This document shows, piece by piece, positions 47,757-55,460 of a stretch of 64,000 bases of DNA. Positions within the stretch are counted from its first letter, which is position 1. The number at the start of each line of letters is the position of its first letter. The position numbers were made by a program, and so were the translations under genes. This DNA is from Deferribacteres bacterium. Lineage in GTDB: Bacteria; Zhuqueibacterota; Zhuqueibacteria; Zhuqueibacterales; Geothermadaptataceae. The notes beneath the pieces were generated by a model that saw only the letters and a list, made by a program, of their open reading frames with translations, did not search any database and was not told where the DNA came from. Location of the stretch: positions 1 through 64,000 of the forward strand of contig JACKDF010000003.1 of assembly GCA_020633655.1 (NCBI GenBank). The letters run 5' to 3'.

Positions 47757-49499
47757 ATGCAATATAAACGACCTAATGTTTTCACGAAATATTTTTGGAT
47801 TCGCATATCCCTTTCAATTTGTGTTTTTGTATGCGGATCTCTGGCCGCACAAGAGAAAAAAGCTGCACCGCCACCAACAACGATCGATGTAAAAGTTGAT
47901 ACCGCCACGGTAAAAAAGGATGATTCCAAGTCAGAAAAGCAAACTAAAGCATCCCAAAAGGAAAACCTTAAATTACCGGATGTGATGATTTATGGAAAAG
48001 ATACGACCAAGCATGTCGGTGGTGAGAAAAAGACGATTGAAAATGACAAGCTCGAACTTGTAAAGCCGAATGCAGTCTATGATCCAATGCAGTTAAGTGA
48101 TGTGGACCAGGGGCGTAGACAGTCCATAGAAAAAGAAAAGTCTGGCAAATATCAGCATGCTGAAGGACGGTTATACGCAGGACAATTTACCCAATGGGGA
48201 GGAGGAACAAATTTATGGATGGCGACGCCTGAAGTCGATCTGGAATTTGATGCATCCTACACCCATAGTGATGGTGAAGTTACCAATCAAACGTCCCGCT
48301 TGTTTGATGCAGGCTTTGCTATTGGACTTTTAAAACCAGGATTGCGATTGCGTGCGCGGCACCGGGACCATGATTTTGGACTTTATGGAGCGATTGCAGA
48401 TACAGCAGAACGAAATATCACATTCAATCAATTAGCTCTATCCGCCAAATCGAATTTTCGTTTTGGGATTTCTGGCAAAGCGAACATTCAATACGATTTA
48501 ATTTCCTTGCGGGATTTGCAGTTTATACCTGCTCTTACCGACAAAAGAAAGTCTATTAAATCGGATTTTGAACTTAATAAAAAAATCGATCGATTTAATT
48601 TTCAATTAACTGGTTCCGGCTTGTTTGTAAGATCCAATGAGGATTCCACCAACAACGGATTTTTCAATTGGGGGAATTTACTCTGGAAAACCAAGATGCT
48701 CATTTCAGACAAACTAATTACAGACATTGCTCTGGGCGTTTCAGCTTTGCAGTTCGAGAACGGAAATCGAGAGTCGAAACCTGATTTTGAAGTTGGTGTT
48801 ATATATGTTCCTTCAGCAAAGGCAAGCGTAAAATCCAATTTTATAAAAGGCTATCGATACAATGACTGGCAGAAACTAATCGCACAAAATATTTATTTGA
48901 CGCCGGATTTACCAGCCCAAATTGAAGAAGTGAATTGGGGAGTGGAAGTAAAACTCGATTGGCGCGTTAATCAAAAGTTAACCTTTTATTCAAATTATTC
49001 ACTGCGCAGCGTTGATAATTTCCATTATTTTGAACGCGATACAAGCGGTCTTTTTAATGCACTGGCAATCGATTTAACGCAGCGTCTTTTTAGTATTGGA
49101 GCACGTTTTAAATTAAATGAGAAGATGTTGATCGATGGCAAGCTTGAACTTGAAGATTTTAATTTCAGGAACAGTGATATGGTCATCGATAAAATTGCAA
49201 GCAATGAGGTACCGTATTTCCCGAAACTGCAAATTCCACTCAAATTCGTATATCATCCAATGGAAAAAATTGAGTTCGCGGCAGAAGCAGTTTTTGTTGG
49301 TGAACGTTCCTATTCTTTAATTGATAAAAATAAACTCGATGCATACACCGATATCTCCACCTCGGCATACTTTCATATAAACGAACATTTTTCTGTCTTC
49401 GCAGAAGGCAAAAATCTGACGAATTCCCATCATCAAATATGGCAGGGTTACGAAGTTGTTGGATCAAATTTTTTGGCTGGTTTGCACGCAGCATGGTAG
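47757..49499 (+). CDS. Outer-membrane barrel resembling a plugless TonB-dependent receptor
   Basis: 580 residues. The signal peptide ends GSLAA with Gln at +1. A charged, low-complexity linker (about 30-130; KKAAPPPTTIDVKVDTATVK) contains LKLPDVMIYGKD, reminiscent of a short TonB-box-like segment. The remaining 450 residues are barrel strands. The end FAEGKNLTNSHHQIWQGYE resembles the last strands of TonB-dependent receptors. No plug domain is present. Given the TPR protein before it and exbBD after it, it may be the outer-membrane part of an energised complex. Confidence 0.65.
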   Translation: MQYKRPNVFTKYFWIRISLSICVFVCGSLAAQEKKAAPPPTTIDVKVDTATVKKDDSKSEKQTKASQKENLKLPDVMIYGKDTTKHVGGEKKTIENDKLELVKPNAVYDPMQLSDVDQGRRQSIEKEKSGKYQHAEGRLYAGQFTQWGGGTNLWMATPEVDLEFDASYTHSDGEVTNQTSRLFDAGFAIGLLKPGLRLRARHRDHDFGLYGAIADTAERNITFNQLALSAKSNFRFGISGKANIQYDLISLRDLQFIPALTDKRKSIKSDFELNKKIDRFNFQLTGSGLFVRSNEDSTNNGFFNWGNLLWKTKMLISDKLITDIALGVSALQFENGNRESKPDFEVGVIYVPSAKASVKSNFIKGYRYNDWQKLIAQNIYLTPDLPAQIEEVNWGVEVKLDWRVNQKLTFYSNYSLRSVDNFHYFERDTSGLFNALAIDLTQRLFSIGARFKLNEKMLIDGKLELEDFNFRNSDMVIDKIASNEVPYFPKLQIPLKFVYHPMEKIEFAAEAVFVGERSYSLIDKNKLDAYTDISTSAYFHINEHFSVFAEGKNLTNSHHQIWQGYEVVGSNFLAGLHAAW

Positions 49500-49546
49500 A
49501 TCTTTAGAAGCGAATTCAATTAATTAAATACTATAAGGAGATGTTC

Positions 49547-50173
49547 ATGTCTTTTTTTGATATTTTGACCAAGGGTGGCTATTTGATGATTCCAATCTTA
49601 TTGGCGAGTCTTGTTGCTCTCTATATTTTTGTTGAACGGATGCTGGTTTTACGGAAATTGCAAACCAATACGCGTTCTTTTATTCTAGAAGTTAAGAACT
49701 TGATTTTACAGGGCCTATTGGATGATGTTTTAGCTTTGTGTCGAAAAACCTCCGGACCAATAGCAAAAATGACTCGTGTTGCGATTGACAATGCAAAACT
49801 CTCTCGTTCGGATGTAAAAGATGCAATCGACTCGGCGGGCCAGAACGAAATTTATATTCTTGAGAAGAATCTTGGTATGCTAGCGACAATCAGTGGCGTC
49901 GCACCGATGATCGGCTTTTTAGGGACAGTAACCGGGATGATCAGTGCATTTATGGAGATACAAACACGTGGCGGAAACGTGGATGCTGCTGTACTGGCCG
50001 GCGGTATTTGGGAAGCGCTCATTACAACAGCTACCGGACTTGCTGTTGGTATTGTTGCGCTTATTTTTTACAACTGGATTCAGGGAAAAGTCGAACGCAT
50101 GATCTTTGAGATGGAGGAAGCTTCATCGGAATTGCTCAGTGCAATCATCGGAAAAGGGGATATGATAGTATGA
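49547..50173 (+). CDS. exbB: ExbB/TolQ-type proton channel subunit
   Basis: 208 residues from the ATG at 49547, which lies six bases behind AAGGAG. An upstream ATG at 49541 abuts the ribosome-binding site and is unlikely. Three membrane helices are visible, with a cytoplasmic loop after the first (FVERMLVLRKL). The conserved core is LGMLATISGVAPMIGFLGTV-like, TGMISAF, and the last helix TTATGLAVGIVALIFYNW. It uses the proton gradient together with ExbD to drive an envelope machine. The next gene overlaps it by ATGA. Confidence 0.93.
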   Translation: MSFFDILTKGGYLMIPILLASLVALYIFVERMLVLRKLQTNTRSFILEVKNLILQGLLDDVLALCRKTSGPIAKMTRVAIDNAKLSRSDVKDAIDSAGQNEIYILEKNLGMLATISGVAPMIGFLGTVTGMISAFMEIQTRGGNVDAAVLAGGIWEALITTATGLAVGIVALIFYNWIQGKVERMIFEMEEASSELLSAIIGKGDMIV

Positions 50174-50571
50174 GCATGCGATCAACCAAAAAAAGACTGC
50201 TGGCGTTTTCGGCAGTCTCACTGACGGATATCGTTCTTCTCTTGTTGATATTCTTTCTGCTCTCCTCATCCTTTATCGTGCAGCCGGGAATTAAAATAAA
50301 ATTACCAAAAGCAGTGACCGGTGAAACAAATGATAATATGCAAATACTCGTTACCATAACTGGGAAACAAGTGATTTACCTCAACCAACAGGTGACACCA
50401 AAGAATGAACTGGGAGCGAAAATCCGTCAGTTACTAGCGAAACAGCAGGACAAAACAGTTATTGTGCGCGCAGATAAAAACATTAGTTTGCAAGCTGCAG
50501 TTGAAGTTATCGATATTGCCAAACTCGCCGGTGCACAAAAATTCATGATAGCAACCGAACCAGGCTTGTAA
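50170..50571 (+). CDS. exbD: ExbD/TolR-type subunit
   Basis: 133 residues. A cytoplasmic N-terminus leads into one membrane helix with the conserved proton-carrying Asp (SLTDIVLLLLIFFLLSSS). A short periplasmic domain (about 45-133; LNQQVTPKNELGAKIRQLL, then VIVRADKNISLQAAVEVID) ends the protein. It overlaps exbB by four bases. No tonB or second exbD follows, unlike many Bacteroidota loci, so the downstream energy-transfer partner must be encoded elsewhere or be the TPR or barrel protein. Confidence 0.93.
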   Translation: MSMRSTKKRLLAFSAVSLTDIVLLLLIFFLLSSSFIVQPGIKIKLPKAVTGETNDNMQILVTITGKQVIYLNQQVTPKNELGAKIRQLLAKQQDKTVIVRADKNISLQAAVEVIDIAKLAGAQKFMIATEPGL

Positions 50572-50755
50572 TTATGCGTCTACGGGAATTGCAGTGAATT
50601 AATGAATATTCTACAAAAGAGACTACCTTTCTCTTGCATTTCACTCAGTTAACGTCTATTTTTAATCCTATAAATGAGGCCGTAAATTCATACATTTCAA
50701 CATTGGTGCATCAAATTCTTTTATAAAGTATATTAAGAACGAATTTAATTATTGA

Positions 50756-50791
50756 AAGCCCTCAAAATTTTAATGGTTTTGAGGGCTTATT
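50756..50791 (+). terminator. Intrinsic terminator after the exbBD operon
   Basis: AAGCCCTCAAAA (50756-50767) and its exact complement (50777-50788) form a 12-bp stem with a nine-base loop, followed by a short T-rich stretch. It lies about 185 bases after the exbD stop. Being palindromic and T/A-rich it may work in both directions. Nothing else is seen in 50572-50755. Confidence 0.75.
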
Positions 50792-50819
50792 TGTGCTAGT
50801 ACACAGCCGGAGGTGATAT

Positions 50820-52205
50820 ATGTTTTATTATTTCTTGAAAGCTGTCTTGAAAATTACATTGTTCTTTTACTTGAAAAAGATCACGATTCGTAATGCACAC
50901 AATATCCCCGATAAAGGCCCAGTAATTTTTGCCATTAACCACCCGAACAATTTGCTCGACACACTGATTATTGCGGGTACATTTAAACCTCGTGTATTTT
51001 TCCTGGGAACCGGGGCTTTGTTTCGAAATGCTTTTGCAAAATGGTTTTTACAAAAAGCTGGCATCATTCCTGTCTATCGACCTGAAGATGCGGGGGATTA
51101 TAAAGGAAGAAATGAAGCCACTTTCAATGCATGTTATGATGCTCTGGACCATAGCAAGATGCTGGGAATTTATCCTGAAGGGACGACCCATGCAGATTGG
51201 CAGGTTAAAAAAATTAAAACAGGGACCGCACGCATTCTCCTTGAAGCCGAAAAGCGTAACAACTATCATTTAGGGATTAAACTTATTCCTGTTGGTTTGA
51301 ATTTTTCATCACGGAAAAAATTTCGGACGTCCGTTATTATCAGTGTTGGTGAACCACTGACCACGATACCGTATTTTCCCGCATACGAAGCTGGTGAATT
51401 CAGTCCGGTTGAAAAGTTGACTAACGATTTGCAAGCGGCGATGGAGGCCGAAGTCAAACATCTTTCTGATGCATCCTTTCAGGAATTTGTTCATACATTG
51501 GATTTTTTCTATCGTGAGAATGCAATTCAATCTTTAACAAAAGAAAAAATGCTGGACAAAAAAGAAGTCGATAAATTACGTCTCTCAAAGAAGATTATTA
51601 AAGGCGCTGAGTATTATGCAAAAAAACATCCAGAAACCATTAATGAAATTTGGGATAAAATTGCAACCTATCAAAGAAAGCTGAAGAAGATCCATCTGCG
51701 GGATCAGCAAATTCGCAGAGACGTGGCAAAAAACGTAAAACCATTGCGTTACCTGCGAATTGGTTTTACGGGATTGCTAGGACTGCCAATCTTTATTTAT
51801 GGGCTTGTAAACAATTATTTGCCGAATTATATCCCTTCCAGATTAAGTCGGCGTATTGCGCGAAAAGAAACGGACGTTGCAACCATTAAAGTTGTCAGTG
51901 GAATTCTCGCTTTTCCACTTTTCTATTTCCTGCAGAGTTACATCATTTATCTTCTTTTTGGTTCTATGGTCGCTATCGGATATTTCATAACATTGCCATT
52001 TAGCGGTCTATTCGTTATGCAATTTCGTGCCTTTTATAAACGCTATAGTGAGAATCTAAGACTGGGTTTTCTCCTGATGAACCATGGAAATTATATTGTG
52101 CGACTACAGGAAGAGCGCAAAACCATAATTGCTGAACTCGACACATTAAGTGAGGAGTATCTGTTTCTGGAGAAAAAACAAACCCCCGAGATAATGCCTA
52201 TATGA
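50820..52205 (+). CDS. PlsC-like acyltransferase with C-terminal membrane domain
   Basis: 461 residues behind GGAGGTG. The N-terminal acyltransferase domain (about 1-220) has the active-site INHPNNLLDTLIIAG (His and Asp of the HX4-5D motif) and YPEGTTHADW in the glycerophosphate-binding place, plus PVGLNF. After a helical stretch (about 220-310) come two membrane segments (about 320-410) and a helical tail. It probably acylates lysophosphatidate or glycerol 3-phosphate at the membrane. The tail is not part of ordinary PlsC. It overlaps the creatininase-family gene by ATGA. Confidence 0.85.
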   Translation: MFYYFLKAVLKITLFFYLKKITIRNAHNIPDKGPVIFAINHPNNLLDTLIIAGTFKPRVFFLGTGALFRNAFAKWFLQKAGIIPVYRPEDAGDYKGRNEATFNACYDALDHSKMLGIYPEGTTHADWQVKKIKTGTARILLEAEKRNNYHLGIKLIPVGLNFSSRKKFRTSVIISVGEPLTTIPYFPAYEAGEFSPVEKLTNDLQAAMEAEVKHLSDASFQEFVHTLDFFYRENAIQSLTKEKMLDKKEVDKLRLSKKIIKGAEYYAKKHPETINEIWDKIATYQRKLKKIHLRDQQIRRDVAKNVKPLRYLRIGFTGLLGLPIFIYGLVNNYLPNYIPSRLSRRIARKETDVATIKVVSGILAFPLFYFLQSYIIYLLFGSMVAIGYFITLPFSGLFVMQFRAFYKRYSENLRLGFLLMNHGNYIVRLQEERKTIIAELDTLSEEYLFLEKKQTPEIMPI

Positions 52206-53119
52206 ACACCCGTTTTTTAAATATTGAAAACCTGTCCTACCCACAGCTCGATGAATTAGATCGAGCAAACACAATTTTTATCCAATCCATTAGTCCCCTT
52301 GAGGAACACGGTCCACATCTTCCTATTGGTGTCGATATTTTTATCGCCGATTATATGGCGAATCGAATCGCAGATAACATCCTTGAAAAACATGAGAACA
52401 TCACTGTTGTGATGTTTCCTCCATTGGCCATCGGAGTTGGTGCAATTCCGTGGTTAGGTTCTTTTAATTCCCGTCAGCGGCTCATCAGGTCTCTTGTTGA
52501 AGAAAGAGCTGCCGTCCTTGGAAAGTATGGTTTTCGATTTTTTCTCCTAAGCAATGGACATGGGGGACCACGTCATGTTGTTGCCTTAGAAGAAGCAGCT
52601 CATCGCGCTTCAAAAAAGTATCGATTAAAAGTTGTCTCATTAAGCGGTAGAATTGCCTTTGAATTTTTAACCGGGAAATACGCAGCTGCTATAGAAAGTA
52701 AAATGGGCAGGTCATTTACGGAGGAAGAAAAGCGTTGTTTTGCCCAAGATTCTCATGCAGGTTGGTGGGAAACCAGTGTTATGCTCATGCTCAAACCAGA
52801 ATTGGTAGATAAAAATTATCAGGAACTGTCTGCATTTACAAAAGATTGGAAAAATCATTTTGGAAGAAAGAAAAGTATAAAAGATCCTGGCTATCGTGGT
52901 TTTCCCGCACTCGCCAACAGAACTTTCGCCGACGCAACGGTTCACGTTTTACTGGAAAAGTTAATGGAATTGATCGAGGATATGTTACAGGGAAAAGAAT
53001 TGGGGAAACGTGCTTACTCACCTCTTTATAAGCTGGGATTTTTCAGAACGAACTTTATCTGGTATGCGGTAATTCTTTTTACAACAATTATTACTATCGT
53101 ACTTATCGTTCTTATATGA
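52202..53119 (+). CDS. Creatininase-family amidohydrolase with C-terminal membrane anchor
   Basis: 305 residues. The metal-binding motifs of the family are present: SPLEEHGPHLPIGVD (Glu, His, Asp ligands), LLSNGHGGPRHV, and QDSHAGWWETSVMLML. Family members are metal-dependent amidohydrolases (creatininase, FAPy deformylase, MftE peptidase). The substrate cannot be read. The last 25 residues form a membrane helix (WYAVILFTTIITIVLIVLI), which is unusual for this normally soluble family. The four-base overlap with the acyltransferase suggests the pair work together at the membrane. Confidence 0.8.
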   Translation: MNTRFLNIENLSYPQLDELDRANTIFIQSISPLEEHGPHLPIGVDIFIADYMANRIADNILEKHENITVVMFPPLAIGVGAIPWLGSFNSRQRLIRSLVEERAAVLGKYGFRFFLLSNGHGGPRHVVALEEAAHRASKKYRLKVVSLSGRIAFEFLTGKYAAAIESKMGRSFTEEEKRCFAQDSHAGWWETSVMLMLKPELVDKNYQELSAFTKDWKNHFGRKKSIKDPGYRGFPALANRTFADATVHVLLEKLMELIEDMLQGKELGKRAYSPLYKLGFFRTNFIWYAVILFTTIITIVLIVLI

Positions 53120-53129
53120 AATTAGTGAT

Positions 53130-53870
53130 TTATGCTGAAGTAAAAAAATCATCACCTAGGATACTTTTTGCTCTTTGGAAAATCTCAATTCGCCCCAAGT
53201 CAAGCCATTTTGCAGCGTCCCCGCGATAGCCAATAATTTTTTCGCCCTGCTTAGCAAGATCGATGTACGCTTGAATAATTGAGAAAACACCTACATTATT
53301 CATTTTTAAAAATATCTGTGGCGAAAAGGCATGCACGCCCATAAAAGAAAGACGGGTTAATTCTCCAACCGGCCTTTTTGCAACGATTTTTTCGCCAGTG
53401 GCGATGGATTCCCATCCTACCAATTGATTGGTCTCATCAAAAAGAATGTAACGTTGCGTTTCGCGCTGCCTTACTGCCACGGTTGCAAGACAATTATTCT
53501 GTACATGAAAATTCATAAACATTTGTAGATCGAGGTTGGTTAAGACATCGACATTGCACATTAAAAAAGGGTTTTCATCGTCAAAAAACCAGGAAGCATG
53601 CTTAAGTCCCCCACCTGTGTCCAGCAAAAAATCTTCGTGCGAAAATTGTATATTTATCCCAAAATTTTTGTTTCTTACAACAAAATCTCTGATTAGCTTT
53701 GCAAAATGATGAACGTTAATAATAATATCTGTAAAGCCTTGTCGAATCAAGCGATGAAGGACGTGTTCCAATAAGGGTGCATTCTCAACTTCAACAAGTG
53801 CTTTAGGTTTGTTGGAGGTATATTCACCGAGTCTCGTACCCAATCCTGCAGCCAGTATCATTGCTTTCAT
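53130..53870 (-). CDS. murU: MurU-like nucleotidyltransferase
   Basis: 246 residues. The nucleotidyl transferase fold opens with MILAAGLGTRLGEYTSNKPK, followed by the metal Asp in FLMCNVDVLTNLDL and a C-terminal KWLDLGRIE. The size and the lack of a hexapeptide domain fit MurU, which makes UDP-MurNAc from MurNAc 1-phosphate in peptidoglycan recycling. The gene is seven bases after a kinase of AmgK type, the usual partner of MurU. Mannose-1-phosphate guanylyltransferase-like activity cannot be excluded. Confidence 0.78.
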   Translation of the reverse strand: MKAMILAAGLGTRLGEYTSNKPKALVEVENAPLLEHVLHRLIRQGFTDIIINVHHFAKLIRDFVVRNKNFGINIQFSHEDFLLDTGGGLKHASWFFDDENPFLMCNVDVLTNLDLQMFMNFHVQNNCLATVAVRQRETQRYILFDETNQLVGWESIATGEKIVAKRPVGELTRLSFMGVHAFSPQIFLKMNNVGVFSIIQAYIDLAKQGEKIIGYRGDAAKWLDLGRIEIFQRAKSILGDDFFTSA

Positions 53871-53877
53871 AACAAGG

Positions 53878-55317
53878 CTAATGCTCCTTCATTTCCTGCT
53901 CACGATGGCGCACAGTTATATCGATATCGTATTTTTTTTCCAATATTTTCGAAAGTGTATTGGCACAATAGACGGATCGGTGTTGTCCGCCAGTGCAACC
54001 AAAGGAGATCATCAGGTCTGTAAAATTTCGTTCCTGATAATTTTGTATTGAATTATCAATTAAACGCGCAATATTCAATAAAAACTGATCAACAACATAC
54101 TCATTTTTCAGAAAATCAATAACTGGCTTATCATTTCCCGTGAGATTTTTGTAGCGCTCATACCGCCCCGGATTTGGTAATGCACGACAATCGAAAACAA
54201 AACCGCCGCCATGTCCCGTTTCATCAACAGGAATTCCGCGTCGGAATGAAAAGCTTTGTATGCGTACACGCAATTTAAGCTTAGCGTTACCAAGCGTCCT
54301 CAAGAATGAGGAGCGTACCAATCGCGTCCACGCCTCTGTAAGGGCTGGCAATTCGACGGGGAGTTCAGCTACCTGTAATAACATTTCAAGATTACGAATG
54401 GCAAAGGGCACACTTTTTAAAAAATGTTCCTTTCGTTCATAAAAACCACGAAACCCATAGGCTCCTAAGGCTTGCATGATACGAATGAACACGTACCCAT
54501 GATAATATTGCAGAAACTCATCTCTGCTAAAACTGTAAATTTTACTTAAAGAATCGAGATAATGCTTTAATAAATGATCACGAATTTCCTGTGGTATATC
54601 TGCTTTTGCATCAAATAGAAGCGATGCAACATCATATTGCAAGGCGCCTTTGCGCCCTCCCTGATAATCGATAAAATATGGTTTATCGTTATGGAGCATG
54701 ATATTTCGTGATTGGAAATCGCGAAACATGAAAAAATCTCTTTCGGCACTGAGAAGAAAATCAGTGAATTTGTGGAAGTCATTTTCTAGATATTGTTCAT
54801 CAAATGAAATTTTTGCCAACTTCAAAAAATAATATTTGAAATAATTTAAATCCCATATCATTGATTGCTTATCAAAACTCGATCGCGGGTAGCACACCTC
54901 AAAATTTAATTTTTTTCCTGCTGTAATTTGAAGATGGGGAAGCGTGTCGATGACCTTTTCATAAACTTTTACCAATTTTTCAGGAAATCCACCACCATGA
55001 CGAACTTTCGTTAGATAATCGAAAAGAGTCGTATCCCCTAAATCTTGTTCCAGATAAATTCCTTTTTCCCGATCTTCGGCGAAAATTTCCGGTACGGGGA
55101 TGCCATTTTCTTTGAATTGCTTTGAGAACGTTAAAAACGCCGTATTTTCTCGTTTATCAGCATTCTGCACGCCGATAACAGTCTGTCCATCATCTCCGTA
55201 AATCCGGAAATATTTTCGATCAGATCCATGAGCGCTCATCTGTACTATTTGTTGTATTTTTGCGTTACTCCATTTTATATAAAGTTGCAGGAGTTGCTTT
55301 TTTATCTCTGAATTCAT
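53878..55317 (-). CDS. AmgK-like amino-sugar kinase fused to RapZ C-terminal domain
   Basis: 479 residues from the ATG at 55317. The first 330 form an aminoglycoside-phosphotransferase-type kinase. YLEQDLGDTTLFDYL lines the nucleotide site. FRDFQSRNIML supplies the catalytic Asp and Asn. FIDYQGGRKGALQYDVASLL supplies the metal-binding Asp, all close to AmgK (MurNAc/GlcNAc 1-kinase). Residues about 350-475 match the C-terminal domain of RapZ: IQSFSFRRGIP, FDCRALPNPGRYERYKNLTG and SFGCTGGQHRSVYCANTL. The N-terminal P-loop ATPase of RapZ is absent. In E. coli that C-terminal domain senses glucosamine 6-phosphate and binds small RNA. Confidence 0.85.
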   Translation of the reverse strand: MNSEIKKQLLQLYIKWSNAKIQQIVQMSAHGSDRKYFRIYGDDGQTVIGVQNADKRENTAFLTFSKQFKENGIPVPEIFAEDREKGIYLEQDLGDTTLFDYLTKVRHGGGFPEKLVKVYEKVIDTLPHLQITAGKKLNFEVCYPRSSFDKQSMIWDLNYFKYYFLKLAKISFDEQYLENDFHKFTDFLLSAERDFFMFRDFQSRNIMLHNDKPYFIDYQGGRKGALQYDVASLLFDAKADIPQEIRDHLLKHYLDSLSKIYSFSRDEFLQYYHGYVFIRIMQALGAYGFRGFYERKEHFLKSVPFAIRNLEMLLQVAELPVELPALTEAWTRLVRSSFLRTLGNAKLKLRVRIQSFSFRRGIPVDETGHGGGFVFDCRALPNPGRYERYKNLTGNDKPVIDFLKNEYVVDQFLLNIARLIDNSIQNYQERNFTDLMISFGCTGGQHRSVYCANTLSKILEKKYDIDITVRHREQEMKEH

Positions 55318-55460
55318 CAAGTACCATCCATTTTCGGTAATAAACTTTTGCGGTGGGGAATGTATATAAATAGACTCATATATGCAAGGCCGTTTGATTC
55401 CTGTTGCAATTGGATTTGCTGTAGGGAATCGGCAGTTTCCGGGGTGTGATTAAGGAGAAA

